From: Gemmatimonadota bacterium
GTDB taxonomy: Bacteria > Gemmatimonadota > Gemmatimonadetes > Longimicrobiales > Gaopeijiaceae
DNA: 64,000 nucleotides
Direction: 5' to 3'
NCBI GenBank assembly: GCA_022823225.1
Contig: JAJDXM010000009.1
Coordinates: 62,001 to 126,000 of the forward strand
Below are positions 43,769 through 53,643 of this stretch, in pieces. The notes below the pieces were generated by a model that was given only the letters and a program-made list of their open reading frames with translations, was not told where the DNA came from and ran no database searches. The translations under genes and the position numbers were made by a program. Position 1 is the first letter of the stretch; every line of letters starts with the position of its first letter.

Positions 43769-46720
43769 ATGACGCTCCCCCGCATCCGCCCCCTCGTCCG
43801 CGCGCTCGCACTCGGAGCCGCCCTGGCATTCGGCGTCACGGCCGCCCCCGCAACCGCGCAGCTGCCTGCCCTCGACCACGATGACGTGCTGCAGTGGAGG
43901 AACATCGGCAGCCCCTCCCTGTCAGCGGACGGCACCTGGCTGGTCTACGTGCTGACCGCGATGGAGGGCGACCCCGTCCTCAACATCCGCGAGGCCCGGG
44001 AAGGAGGCCGCGAGTTTTCCTTCCGCGGCAACCGGCCGACCATCACCCCCGATTCGCGCTTCGTGATCTTCCAGATCCCGCCGCCGGAGGCGCTGGTGGA
44101 CTCGCTCCGGCTCGCGGGCGAGCGGGGCGATGCGCTGCCGTCGGACACCCTGGCGATCGCCGAGCTGGCATCCCTGGGCAATGACGGATACATGCCCCGC
44201 CGCATCGGCGTGGTGAACAACTTCAGGGTCGCGCAGGAGGGAAGCTGGATCGCCTACAAGCCGGACGAGGAAGAGGAGGAAGAGGAAGAAGGCGAGGGGG
44301 AGGAGGCCGCCGGGGAGCCCGAACCCGAGCCCCAGCCACGGGCGCGTCCCGGAAGGGGCGGGCGGCCGGGTGGCCGTCCGGGAGGACCGGGTGGAGGAGG
44401 AGAGGACGACGACGAGCGCGAGAAGAGCGATGGAGACCCGATGGTCCTCCTGAATCTCGCCACCGGCGACGAGATGCGGTACGAGAAGGTAACCAGCTAC
44501 CTCTTCGCCGCCGAGGCGGAGGTCATGACCTACGCCACCTCCGCCGAGGACGGCGAGGGCGACGGCGTCTTCGTGGTGAGCCTGGGCGACATGTCCCGGC
44601 ACGCCGTCCTGGAGGGCCTGGGCAATTACGAACGCCTGGTCATCGCCGAGGACGGGGACCAGGTCGCCTTCCTGACCGACCGGGACGACTACGAGGCCGA
44701 CCAGCCCGAGTTCACCGTCTATCACGGCGCCGGCCCCGGCTGGCAGGGCACGGCGATCGCGAACTCGCAGACCGAGGGCATCCCGGAGGGCTGGTGGGTC
44801 AGCGACAACGCCGGCGTCAGCATCTCCGACGGCGGCGGGCGCCTCACGTTCGGGACCGCGCCGAGGCCGGAGCCGGAGCCCGAAGAGGAAGAGGAGATGC
44901 TGGACTCCGATCGGGTCACCCTCGACATCTGGAACTGGCAGGACCCCTACCTGCAGCCGATGCAGCTGGTCCGGGCCAACCAGGAGCGCAACCGCACCTA
45001 CACCGCGGTGGCGCATCTCGACATGGGCACGGTGGTCCAGCTCGCCAGCGAGGACCTGCCCAGCGTGCGCTTCGCTCCCGAGGGCGACCAGCCGTACGCC
45101 GTGGGCACCACGCCGCTCCCCTATCGCCAGCTGGTGTCCTGGGACGGGACCTACAACGACTTCTACGTCGTGGACATCGCCACCGGCGAGCGCCGCATGG
45201 TCGCGGAGATGACCAGGGGCTCGCCGGCCGTCTCCCCGCAGGGCACCTACATGTCCTGGTGGGACGGCGCCGCGCGGCACTGGATGATCGCCCCGATGGC
45301 GGGCGGCGATCCGGTGGCCGCGAGCGGGGACGTCCCCCACCCGGTCTGGAACGAGCTGGACGACCGTCCCGACCTGCCGGGTTCCTACGGGATTGCCGGC
45401 TGGACCGAGAACGACGAGGCCTTCCTCTTCTACGACCGCTACGACGTGTGGCGCTTTGAGCCCGCCACCGGCGAGACCATCAACCTGACCGGTGGGGCGG
45501 GCCGCGACTCGGGCATGCGCCTGCGCTACGCGCGCACCGGCTTCGGCTTCGGACCGGGCGGCAGCGCCGGCATCGAGGAAGGCGAGGCCCTCTGGCAGGC
45601 CTTCCACTACAAGACCAAGCAGTCGGGCTTCTACCGCGGCCGCACCGACCGGATGACCATGCCGGAACAGGTCATCATGGCCGACAAGAGCTTCCAGATG
45701 CGCGGCAAGGCCGAGGACGCCGAGCGCTGGCTGATCGCCCGGCAGGACTTCCGCGAGTACCCGGACCTGTGGGTCACCGACGGGGAGTTCAACGACATGG
45801 TGAAGCTCACCAACGCGAATCCCCAGCAGGCCGACTACCGCTGGGGCACCGCGGAGATCGCCGAGTGGACATCCAGCGACCGCACCCCGCTGCAGGGCAT
45901 CCTCATCAAGCCCGACGGATTCGATCCCACGCAGAAGTACCCGATGATGGTGTACTTCTACGAGCGCAGCTCGGACGGACTGCACTCCTACCGCTCGCCC
46001 GTGCCCGGCGGCTCATCGGTCTCGCTGTCGTTCTACGCCAGCCGCGGGTACGTGGTCTTCGTCCCGGACATTCCGTACGAGATCGGCTACCCCGGCGAGA
46101 GCGCGCTGGACGCCGTCGTGCCCGGCGTGCTCAGCATCGTCGAGCAGGGCTTCATCGACCCGGACAGGATCGGCGTGCAGGGGCACTCGTGGGGCGGCTA
46201 CCAGATCGCCTACATGATCACGAAGACGAACCTCTTCGCCGCAGCCGAGGCCGGCGCCCCGGTCAGCAACATGACGAGCGCCTATGGAGGCATCCGCTGG
46301 CAGTCCGGCATGAGCCGCATGTTCCAGTACGAGCGCACCCAGAGCCGCATCGGCGGGACGCTGTGGGAGTCGACGGCCGAGTACCTGCACAACTCCCCGG
46401 TCTTCTTCGCCGACAAGATCGAGACGCCCCTCCTGATGCTGCACAACGACGAGGACGGCGCCGTGCCGTGGTACCAGGGCATCGAGATGTTCGTCGCCAT
46501 GCGGCGGCTGGGCAAGCCGGTGTGGATGCTGAACTACAACGGCCAGGGCCACGGACTCAGCCGCGAGGCCGACCGCAAGGACTGGGGGATCCGCATGCAG
46601 CAGTTCTTCGACCACTACCTCATGGACGCCCCCGCGCCCGTGTGGATGGAGGAAGGAGTGCCGGCGGTGCTGAAAGGGAAGACGCTGGGCCTGGAGGTGA
46701 GGGCGAAGAAGATCTCGTAA
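43769..46720 (+). CDS. S9 family peptidase (prolyl oligopeptidase-like), exported
   Basis: The 983-residue product has a signal peptide (about 1-30, ending ATAQ), a long beta-propeller region and a C-terminal alpha/beta hydrolase domain. The catalytic triad is visible: Ser807 in GHSWGGY, Asp896 in HNDEDGAVPW and His928 in GQGHGLS. The family cleaves peptides, often after Pro or acidic residues, in the periplasm. Residues 164-223 are a low-complexity insertion of Glu runs and Gly-Pro-Arg repeats, not expected in the fold and probably a surface loop. It starts 161 bp after the candidate selenoprotein. Confidence 0.9.
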   Translation: MTLPRIRPLVRALALGAALAFGVTAAPATAQLPALDHDDVLQWRNIGSPSLSADGTWLVYVLTAMEGDPVLNIREAREGGREFSFRGNRPTITPDSRFVIFQIPPPEALVDSLRLAGERGDALPSDTLAIAELASLGNDGYMPRRIGVVNNFRVAQEGSWIAYKPDEEEEEEEEGEGEEAAGEPEPEPQPRARPGRGGRPGGRPGGPGGGGEDDDEREKSDGDPMVLLNLATGDEMRYEKVTSYLFAAEAEVMTYATSAEDGEGDGVFVVSLGDMSRHAVLEGLGNYERLVIAEDGDQVAFLTDRDDYEADQPEFTVYHGAGPGWQGTAIANSQTEGIPEGWWVSDNAGVSISDGGGRLTFGTAPRPEPEPEEEEEMLDSDRVTLDIWNWQDPYLQPMQLVRANQERNRTYTAVAHLDMGTVVQLASEDLPSVRFAPEGDQPYAVGTTPLPYRQLVSWDGTYNDFYVVDIATGERRMVAEMTRGSPAVSPQGTYMSWWDGAARHWMIAPMAGGDPVAASGDVPHPVWNELDDRPDLPGSYGIAGWTENDEAFLFYDRYDVWRFEPATGETINLTGGAGRDSGMRLRYARTGFGFGPGGSAGIEEGEALWQAFHYKTKQSGFYRGRTDRMTMPEQVIMADKSFQMRGKAEDAERWLIARQDFREYPDLWVTDGEFNDMVKLTNANPQQADYRWGTAEIAEWTSSDRTPLQGILIKPDGFDPTQKYPMMVYFYERSSDGLHSYRSPVPGGSSVSLSFYASRGYVVFVPDIPYEIGYPGESALDAVVPGVLSIVEQGFIDPDRIGVQGHSWGGYQIAYMITKTNLFAAAEAGAPVSNMTSAYGGIRWQSGMSRMFQYERTQSRIGGTLWESTAEYLHNSPVFFADKIETPLLMLHNDEDGAVPWYQGIEMFVAMRRLGKPVWMLNYNGQGHGLSREADRKDWGIRMQQFFDHYLMDAPAPVWMEEGVPAVLKGKTLGLEVRAKKIS

Positions 46721-46740
46721 AGCGGCCGCTGGAGAGGCCG

Positions 46741-47964
46741 CTAACTGATTCCGCGAAAGAACGGATTCTGATACCTGCGGTCGTCGATCACCCGGAAATC
46801 CGTCAGGGTCATGAGAAACCTCACCAGCGCGACCTTTTCCTCGTCGGTGAAGCTGAATTGGAAAGGCTCGCCGTGCTCGTCCCGGAGCAGGTGGTGGAGG
46901 TTCGGGTGGTCCTGAATGCCGCTGCTGTAGTGTTCCACGACCTCCAGAAGCGTCCCGAAGCGCCCGTCGTGCATGTACGGGGGCCAGATGGCGATGTTTC
47001 GCAGCGACGGAGCCTTGAACTTCCCTTCGTCCTCCGGGTTGCCCGTCACCTCGCCGATTCCGGCATCCGGGCGTAGTCCGGGACCGAGGCCGTTGTTCGC
47101 GGGGGCGCGAGTAACGAACGCCTCGGATATGTGGCAATTCGCGCAAGCTACGGGACGGGAGCCCGGATCCATGAACAGCGATTTCCCGAGATTCTCCTCG
47201 TCGGTGAAGTTGGGAAACGGATCCAGGGGACTGTCGACCTGCACGCGTCCGCGGTCGTAGTTGGCGCCCGCGGTGACGATACTGCGCTGGAACTGGGCGA
47301 GGGCGCGTGCGATCCGGTCCGGCGTGACCGTGGCGTCGCCGAAGGCATCTTCGAACAGCTCTGGGTAGTAGTGCTTCGATTCGACGATGGACACCAGCCG
47401 TTCGAGCGTCAGCCCCATCTCCAACGGGTCCTGGATCGGCATGAGCGCCTGCTCCTCCAGCGAAGGCGCGCGCTCGTCCCGGAAGAACCTGTCCGACCGG
47501 TAGAAACGGATGTTCAGGAGACTCATGGCGGTGCGGCGGGTCGCTCCCCCGACCCCGACGCTGAAGCGCAGTCCGTCCGTAAAGCTCAGGTCGACATCGT
47601 GACACGTTGCACAGGCGACGTCCCCGTTCGAGCTCAGCGACGTATCGTAGAAGAGAACCCGGCCCAGCCTTGCTCCGTAGTTGGTTACCGGATTGTCTGC
47701 GGGCATGTTGTCGAGGTCGATCGCGGCCCTCTGGTGACTGAACTCCGGGGGAAAGCCGTTGGTCCGATAGTGCCTGGGGATCGCGACCCCCGCGTAATCG
47801 TAGGGCTCTTCGGGCAGAACGAGTGACACCGGGATTTCGGGGAACTCCGGCTCCACCGGATCGGAGCCTCCCTGACAGGCGCCCGCCGCGGTGGCCAGCG
47901 CCGCGATGACAATGAAGTGGCGGGGGTCGGGCCCGGCCAGCGCGGGCCTCTTGTGAGTGTTCAT
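46741..47964 (-). CDS. Di-haem cytochrome c peroxidase / MauG family lipoprotein
   Basis: The product (407 residues from ATG 47964, or 413 from ATG 47982) has a signal with a lipobox-like TAAGACQGG. Two haem-attachment motifs, CATCH and CANCH, sit in the order of the MauG/CcpA family: GARLGRVLFYDTSLSSNGDVACATCH and, later, FMDPGSRPVACANCH. The later FKAPSLRNIAIWPPYMHDGRF segment is also typical. These proteins reduce peroxide or oxidise protein substrates in the periplasm. The FmdB gene starts divergently, 3-21 bp away, so the promoters must overlap the coding ends. Confidence 0.9.
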   Translation of the reverse strand: MNTHKRPALAGPDPRHFIVIAALATAAGACQGGSDPVEPEFPEIPVSLVLPEEPYDYAGVAIPRHYRTNGFPPEFSHQRAAIDLDNMPADNPVTNYGARLGRVLFYDTSLSSNGDVACATCHDVDLSFTDGLRFSVGVGGATRRTAMSLLNIRFYRSDRFFRDERAPSLEEQALMPIQDPLEMGLTLERLVSIVESKHYYPELFEDAFGDATVTPDRIARALAQFQRSIVTAGANYDRGRVQVDSPLDPFPNFTDEENLGKSLFMDPGSRPVACANCHISEAFVTRAPANNGLGPGLRPDAGIGEVTGNPEDEGKFKAPSLRNIAIWPPYMHDGRFGTLLEVVEHYSSGIQDHPNLHHLLRDEHGEPFQFSFTDEEKVALVRFLMTLTDFRVIDDRRYQNPFFRGIS

Positions 47965-47985
47965 CGTCTCGCCTACCTTCATCCG

Positions 47986-48237
47986 ATGCCCATATACGAG
48001 TATACGTGCCTCGACTGCGGATGTGACTTCGAGCGGCTCGTCCTAGGACGAAGGAAGCCCACCTGCCCGGCCTGCGAGAGCGAGAATCTGGAGCGCCGGA
48101 TGTCGCTGCCGCGAGTCAAGTCGTCCGCCACACGGGGAAAGGCGATGCGGGCCGCGAAGCGCCGGGACGCCGCCCAGGCTCGCGACCGGATGCACGAGCG
48201 CATCCGGTACGAAGAGAGCCACGACCGGCACGGCTGA
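47986..48237 (+). CDS. FmdB-family zinc-ribbon protein
   Basis: The 83-residue product begins MPIYEYTCLDCGCDFE, with a second pair in PTCPACES. The two CxxC pairs form the zinc ribbon of the FmdB family, whose function is mostly unknown (first seen by a formamidase gene). The C-terminal half is highly basic and helical. The start is the standard MPIYEY. Confidence 0.88.
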   Translation: MPIYEYTCLDCGCDFERLVLGRRKPTCPACESENLERRMSLPRVKSSATRGKAMRAAKRRDAAQARDRMHERIRYEESHDRHG

Positions 48238-48281
48238 AGGGCGGATCGCTCCTTCCGCATGAGTGAACCCGGCGGGCGCTT

Positions 48282-49763
48282 GTGAGTTCCAACCCCGGCC
48301 TGAGCCGGCAACTCGGTCTCCTCGGCCTCACGGCGACCGGCATCTGCGCGATGCTCGGGGCAGCGATCAACGTCATCCCGATCATGCTGCAGCGGAACGT
48401 CCCGGGGATCGGGCCCCACGTGATGTCCGCATACGTCTTCGCGGCGCTCCCCGCGCTCCTGGCCGCGCTCGCCTACGCCAGCCTGGCCTCCGCCATGCCG
48501 CGCGCCGGCGGCAGCTACGTCTACGTCAGCCGGTCGCTCAGCCCCTACTGGGGATTCGTGGCCAGCTTCTCGCAGTGGTTCGGACTCTCGATCGCGATCG
48601 GGGTCGTCTCCTATGTCCTCATCCCCTTCATCCGGGACATCGCGGACGCCGTCGGCTGGACCGGCACGGCCGAGGCCCTGGACACCGGACCGGTGCGCGT
48701 CGGCCTCGCCCTGGGCTTCCTGTGGGCCTTCGTGCTGGTCAACCTGCGTGGTCTCGGCGCCTACCAGATCACCCTTGTGCCGATGATGTTCCTGATGTTC
48801 GCGCTGGGGAGCGTCGTGATCGTGGCGGGATTCCTGTTCGATCACGCGGACTTCGCGGCGGCGCTGGCCAGCACGGAAGGCCGCGCGGTTCCCCCCGAGC
48901 CCGACGTCCCCTTCCGCCTCGGCCCCTTCCTCGCGGCCTCGGCGCTGCTCTTCTCGTCGTTCATCGGCTTCGACTCGATCGCGCAGGCGGGGGGCGAGGC
49001 GCGGCGGCCGGGCCGCAACCTCCCACTCGCGACGGGCCTCGCGGTGGTCACGGTGGGCACCTTCTACCTCCTCTTCACGGCGGCCATCTACCACGCGATC
49101 CCGTGGCCCTTCGTGGCCGAGGAGGCACAGCTGCGAGACCTCACCGCGCCGGGCCTCCTCGGATACCTCCTCCCTGCCGGCTGGACGGTGGCGATCGTCG
49201 CGGGCGCGGCAATCGCGCTGATCAACGACCTCCCCGCGATGCTGCTGGCGGTCTCGCGCCTCATCTTCGCGTGGGGCAATGACGGGATCTTCCCGCGCCG
49301 GATGGCGGCGGTGAACGCGCGCTGGCGCACCCCCCACGCGGCGCTGGTCGCGAGCGGCCTGATGGCGTCGGTGGGCATCGTGGGAAGCCACTTCGCGGGC
49401 GACTTCTTCCTCGGGATCGACATCCTCGTCACGTCGATGCTCGTCAATTTCCTGCTCATGTCGCTGTCGCTGGTCACCCTTGCCTGGCGGAACCCGGAAC
49501 GCGCGGCCGGCATGAAGGTGCTGCGTGGCCGCGCGGGCCAGCGGATCGCGGGCGGGGCGGGCATCGCGCTGCTCGGTGTCTTTCTCGTCGTCCACATCCA
49601 CAAGGACCTGACCGCCGACGTGGGCGCGTGGTACTTTCACTCCACCTGGGTCTGGCTCGGCGTGATGGCGATCGCGTCGGCGATCTTCTTCCGTGGCGTT
49701 GCACGCCTGCGACGAGCCGGAACCGACATCCGCACCCTCTTCCGCGAGCTGCCGCGGGGCTGA
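48282..49763 (+). CDS. APC-family amino acid permease
   Basis: The 493-residue product has about twelve hydrophobic segments. The first is LGLLGLTATGICAMLGAAINVIP with the unwound TM1 Gly pattern of APC transporters, and GFDSIAQAGGEARRPGRNLP is the typical TM6-TM7 loop. Substrate unknown. GTG start; the FmdB gene ends 44 bp before. Confidence 0.85.
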   Translation: MSSNPGLSRQLGLLGLTATGICAMLGAAINVIPIMLQRNVPGIGPHVMSAYVFAALPALLAALAYASLASAMPRAGGSYVYVSRSLSPYWGFVASFSQWFGLSIAIGVVSYVLIPFIRDIADAVGWTGTAEALDTGPVRVGLALGFLWAFVLVNLRGLGAYQITLVPMMFLMFALGSVVIVAGFLFDHADFAAALASTEGRAVPPEPDVPFRLGPFLAASALLFSSFIGFDSIAQAGGEARRPGRNLPLATGLAVVTVGTFYLLFTAAIYHAIPWPFVAEEAQLRDLTAPGLLGYLLPAGWTVAIVAGAAIALINDLPAMLLAVSRLIFAWGNDGIFPRRMAAVNARWRTPHAALVASGLMASVGIVGSHFAGDFFLGIDILVTSMLVNFLLMSLSLVTLAWRNPERAAGMKVLRGRAGQRIAGGAGIALLGVFLVVHIHKDLTADVGAWYFHSTWVWLGVMAIASAIFFRGVARLRRAGTDIRTLFRELPRG

Positions 49764-49901
49764 GGCCCGGGCGGGCGGGGAGCCCCGCGAAACTCCCGCC
49801 ACGGCCTCGCCGTACTTATCATCAGGTCGACGCCGGATGCCGGGACCCCGAAACGGACGACAACGGATGCTCCCCGCCGGACAATCAACATGGAGGAAAC
49901 G

Positions 49902-51059
49902 ATGTCGGATCCCTACCGGGAAGCCACGCGCCACGAACGCACTGGCATGTCCACGCTCGCCAAGGTCTTTCTCGTCGGAGGGGGGCTGGTTGCGACCATC
50001 GTTGTCGCTTTGTCCATTTGGGCGATCATCGCCTGGCGGGCCGCCATGGACGAGTGGAGCGAGTACTGGGAGGAGGAGCGGATCGAGCTCGTCCGCGAAG
50101 CGGAGGCCTTGCGCGAAATGGATCTCGCGCGTGAAGTGGAGGCCGTGCGCGAAATGGACCTCACGCGTGAAATGGAGGGGCTCGCGCGTGAACTGGAGGA
50201 GGCCTTGCGTGAACTGGAAGTCTCCCGCGAATTGGAGGCCTTTCGCGAAGCGGAAGCCGGTCGTGAGGCGGCGACCAGGCGCGAAACGGAGTTCGCGCGT
50301 GCCGAGGTAGCCGAGGCTTCGGCAAGGCTGGCCGACCTGAGAGCGGAGATCTTGCGCCGGGAGATGGAGGTCGCGGAGGCCGCCGCCAACGCCTCGGCCA
50401 CCACACCGGCTGCGAATGTGTCGGCGTCCCGGCGGTCGAGCGCGGACGACCAGGAACCGGTGGCGGAAGAACTCAAGCGCGCGGTTGTGTCGGTGTTGCA
50501 GAACGCATTCGACGACCAGGCCTTCGAACTGAGTCCCGCCGAGTCCGGATTCGGCATCGAGGTCACGCCCCGGGAGGGGTCCGTGAAGCGACTGGGTCTG
50601 GACTTCGTTTCCGTGGGCGAACTCCTGGACAGGGCGGCGCGGGGCGAATCGGTCCTTGCGGGCGTGGATCGAAGCGATGAGGCGCGGCGGGACCGGGAAG
50701 ACGATGGCTGGGTCCCCGATTGGGTTCCGGTCTTCCCCAACTCCTACTCCAGTGACAGCTTCGCGGCCACTGTGGACGGCCTGTCCATTGGCGGTGCGGT
50801 TTTTGTGGCGGACGCCCGCGGTCACGGGATCCTCGATTGGTATAGCCGCACCGCGCAGCGGATGTCCCGCGAGGGAACGGACTTCAAGATCAGGTACACC
50901 CGCAACCGGGAGGACCGGGACCAGGACCTGCGAAACGATCTGGGGCGCTACGCCATGCTGTGGGACGGGCGCGTCATTTCGGTGTTCGTGATCGAGGACC
51001 ACCACGGCGACAGCCTCTTCGTCCTGCTGTACAAGGAGACGGCAGAGGCCGAAGGGTAG
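49902..51059 (+). CDS. Membrane-anchored protein with coiled coil and WVPxxP domain (paralog A)
   Basis: The 385-residue product begins MSDPYREATRHERTG, then has a membrane helix (about residues 23-46). A long charged coiled coil with repeats of REM/REL (about 50-150, coded by near-tandem DNA) follows, then a linker and a C-terminal domain (about 270-385). That domain contains WVPDWVPVFP and GHGILDWY and ends in VFVIEDHHGDSLFVLLYKE. The family is not recognised. The neighbour at 51258 shares the N-terminal MSDxYxEATRH and the same C-terminal layout. ATG 49902 is chosen because the GGAGG lies before it and because the paralog starts the same way. Confidence 0.75.
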   Translation: MSDPYREATRHERTGMSTLAKVFLVGGGLVATIVVALSIWAIIAWRAAMDEWSEYWEEERIELVREAEALREMDLAREVEAVREMDLTREMEGLARELEEALRELEVSRELEAFREAEAGREAATRRETEFARAEVAEASARLADLRAEILRREMEVAEAAANASATTPAANVSASRRSSADDQEPVAEELKRAVVSVLQNAFDDQAFELSPAESGFGIEVTPREGSVKRLGLDFVSVGELLDRAARGESVLAGVDRSDEARRDREDDGWVPDWVPVFPNSYSSDSFAATVDGLSIGGAVFVADARGHGILDWYSRTAQRMSREGTDFKIRYTRNREDRDQDLRNDLGRYAMLWDGRVISVFVIEDHHGDSLFVLLYKETAEAEG

Positions 51060-51108
51060 CAGCCGGGGGAATGTGCCGCTGCCGCATTCGGGTAGCGAAG
51101 CATCCGGT
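51059..51108 (+). repeat. Dispersed intergenic repeat copy
   Basis: Starts at the stop codon of paralog A (TAGCAGCCG) and runs through GCATTCGGGTAGCGAAGCATCCGG. It aligns with 15443-15491 and 7968-8016. Like the copy after phoU, its first base coincides with the TAG stop. Confidence 0.55.
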
Positions 51109-51257
51109 CCGGATCGCGGTGCTCGCGGTCCGCGCGCACCTGCGGATCGACGACGGGCGACGGACCAGGCCGGCCCTCGCGGGGTGTCGCCCACATCGTG
51201 TAGGTTGAGTGGCGGCCTGACCGATCGGCGACACCAACCGTTGCGCGGGAGAGCATG

Positions 51258-52094
51258 ATGTCGGATCTGTACAGCGAAGCCACGCGGCACGACTACATCA
51301 AGGTGCCGAGGTACCTGATCTTTCTCGGGGGTGGACTCGTGGCGGTCCTCTTTGTGGCCATGGGCCTGTGGATGACCGTGACCACCGAGGAGGCGGTGGT
51401 GGAGCCGCTCGAGACGGTCGAGGAGGCGGAATTCAGGCGCATTGCTGCGCGGGTCGCCGCGGTTAGAGCGGTTGCCCCGGATCCTGCGTTGTCGGAACGG
51501 CGACCGATCCGGGCCAGGCTGACCCGGGAGATTGCCAGTGGCCGGGAACTCGCCGAGGCTATCGCCGCGGTGTGGGCCGAGGTCGGATTGGAGGAAGGGG
51601 CCAGCGTCCTCGCTGTTGAGGAGACCGCTGAATTCGCGCTTGAGATAAAGCCTCCCAACTGGGACCGGTCCACGACGACGAGGCTCTCCAGCGTCGAGCG
51701 CTACCTGGAGCAGGCCACCCGTGGAGAGACGCGTTTTGGAGGAATGGGCCCAGGGCTTCCCGGGTGGGTACCGGCCTATCCCGGTGCGCGCGGTGTCCTC
51801 CATAGCAGTCAGGGGTCGGCTTCTATTCCGGGCTACTCGGCTTTTGTGGTGGACGCGGGCGCCGAGGAGGTCGTCGACTGGTATCAGCAAGTGGCAGATT
51901 TCATGAACCAGCAAGACGCGGATGGGTCCGCGCAGGCCGCGGGGATGGTGGAGACGGTTCGCATGCAACCGGACGCCGGGGTTCGGGAGCGCTTTGCGAT
52001 GAAATGGCGGGACCGATTCCTGCTCCTTGTCGCCACCGAAGACGAACTCGGCAGCAGCCTTTTCATCCTCTTCTTCAGCCGCGGGGACGCATAG
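51258..52094 (+). CDS. Membrane-anchored protein with WVPxYPGA domain (paralog B)
   Basis: The 278-residue product begins MSDLYSEATRHDYIK, has a membrane helix (about residues 18-40) and a C-terminal domain with GWVPAYPGARG, VVDWYQQVADFM and SLFILFFSRGD. It is paralogous to the gene upstream but lacks most of the coiled coil. The conserved WVPxYPxA and DWY points define a shared domain of unknown function. A second ATG one codon upstream (51255) is possible. Confidence 0.75.
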   Translation: MSDLYSEATRHDYIKVPRYLIFLGGGLVAVLFVAMGLWMTVTTEEAVVEPLETVEEAEFRRIAARVAAVRAVAPDPALSERRPIRARLTREIASGRELAEAIAAVWAEVGLEEGASVLAVEETAEFALEIKPPNWDRSTTTRLSSVERYLEQATRGETRFGGMGPGLPGWVPAYPGARGVLHSSQGSASIPGYSAFVVDAGAEEVVDWYQQVADFMNQQDADGSAQAAGMVETVRMQPDAGVRERFAMKWRDRFLLLVATEDELGSSLFILFFSRGDA

Positions 52095-52116
52095 GGAGAT
52101 CGACCCGACGCTTCGG

Positions 52117-53643
52117 ATGTCGACCGGCCACATGGACGACGAATCCCGCTCCGTGGAAGACCCCCGCACCCCCCTCGCGCCCGGCCTCGATATCTCCCGG
52201 ATCGTCACCGGGCTCTGGCAGGTGGCCGACCAGGAGCGGGCCGGGGTGCCGCTGGATCCCGGGGCGGCCGCCGACGCCATGGCCGACTACGCCGACGCCG
52301 GCCTCACGACCTTCGACATGGCCGACCACTACGGCTCGGCCGAGGTGATCGCGGGGACCTTCGCCGCCGGTCGCAACGACGCGCAGCTTCTCACCAAGTG
52401 GGTGCCGGAGCCGGGGCCTGCAAGTGAGGAGGCCGTGGACGAGGCCGTGGCGCGCGCCCTTGAACGGCTGGGCACCGACCGCATCGACCTCCTGCAGTTC
52501 CACGCCTGGAACTATGCCGATCCCAGCTGGCTGGACTGCCTTTTCATGCTGGCCGAACACCAGGCGGCGGGCCGCATCCGGCATCTGGGGCTGACCAACT
52601 GCGACGCGGTACACCTCGACATGGCCGTGCGTAGCGGCGTGCCCATTGCCTCGAATCAGGTGTGCTTTTCGCTGCTGGACCGGCGGGCCGCCGGGGCGAT
52701 GACCGAGGTCTGCCGAACCCACGGCGTCCGGCTTCTCGCGTATGGGACCCTGGCCGGCGGCTTCCTGAGCGAGCGCTGGCTGGGGCGTGCCGAGCCTCCG
52801 ATCGACGAATCGCTGACCTGGTCGCAGATGAAGTACCGCCGCTTCATCGACCAGGCAGGGGGGTGGGAGCGCCTTCAGGGGTTGCTGCGCGTGATGGACG
52901 GCGTGGCGCGGCGCACCCGGATGACCGGCGACCCTAACGTTACGTCAGGGTTGGATGGCGCGCCGACGGGCGTGTCGATCGCCAACGTGGCCTGCCGCTA
53001 CGTCCTGGAGCACCCGGCGGTGGCCGGGATCATCGTCGGAGCACGCCTTGGCGAATCCAGCCACATTGGCGACAACCTCAATGTCTTTCGCTTTTCGCTG
53101 GACGACGACGCCCGGCGCGAACTGGACGCCGCCTGCGCCGAGCTCGACCCGATCGGCGGCGACTGCGGCGACGAGTACCGGCGACCCCCCTACCTCACCG
53201 CCTCCGGCGACCTCAGCGACCACCTCACCACGCTCCCACCACCCTACCCGGTGCACCGCTGCGGCGCTGGCGAGCATGTCTCCACCGGCACGCCCTGGGA
53301 AGCGCTGGCGGGGTTCAGCCGCGCGGTGCGAAGGGGCGGCCGCATTTACGTCGCGGGCACCACGGCTTCGCATGGCGACCGCCTGATCGGGGGACGCGAC
53401 CCTGCCGCGCAGACGCACTTCATCATCGACAAGATCGAGGGAGCGCTGCAGTCCCTCTGCGCGACCCTGCAGGACGTGGTGCGCACGCGCGTGTACATCC
53501 GCAACGGGGTCGACTGGGAGAGTGTCGCGCGTGCCCACGGGGCGCGCTTCGCCGGGATCCGGCCCGCCAACACCACGGTGCATGCGGATACCGTGGGTGA
53601 GGACCTGCTGGTCGAGATCGAGGCCGACGCGGAGGTGTCGTGA
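52117..53643 (+). CDS. Aldo/keto reductase fused to a RidA domain
   Basis: The 508-residue product has two parts. Residues about 20-350 are an aldo/keto reductase: the catalytic tetrad is visible as Asp and Tyr in FDMADHYGSAE, Lys in LLTKWVP and His in LLQFHAWNY, and the NADPH-binding GARLGESSHIGDN lies near residue 308. Residues about 385-505 are a RidA-like domain (GFSRAVRRGGRIYVAGTTA, ALQSLCATLQDVVRTRVYI, NTTVHADTV). A fusion suggests that the enamine or imine made or consumed by one domain is handled by the other. The start is weakly supported; ATG 52132 is also possible. GTG of the next gene overlaps its stop. Confidence 0.82.
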   Translation: MSTGHMDDESRSVEDPRTPLAPGLDISRIVTGLWQVADQERAGVPLDPGAAADAMADYADAGLTTFDMADHYGSAEVIAGTFAAGRNDAQLLTKWVPEPGPASEEAVDEAVARALERLGTDRIDLLQFHAWNYADPSWLDCLFMLAEHQAAGRIRHLGLTNCDAVHLDMAVRSGVPIASNQVCFSLLDRRAAGAMTEVCRTHGVRLLAYGTLAGGFLSERWLGRAEPPIDESLTWSQMKYRRFIDQAGGWERLQGLLRVMDGVARRTRMTGDPNVTSGLDGAPTGVSIANVACRYVLEHPAVAGIIVGARLGESSHIGDNLNVFRFSLDDDARRELDAACAELDPIGGDCGDEYRRPPYLTASGDLSDHLTTLPPPYPVHRCGAGEHVSTGTPWEALAGFSRAVRRGGRIYVAGTTASHGDRLIGGRDPAAQTHFIIDKIEGALQSLCATLQDVVRTRVYIRNGVDWESVARAHGARFAGIRPANTTVHADTVGEDLLVEIEADAEVS

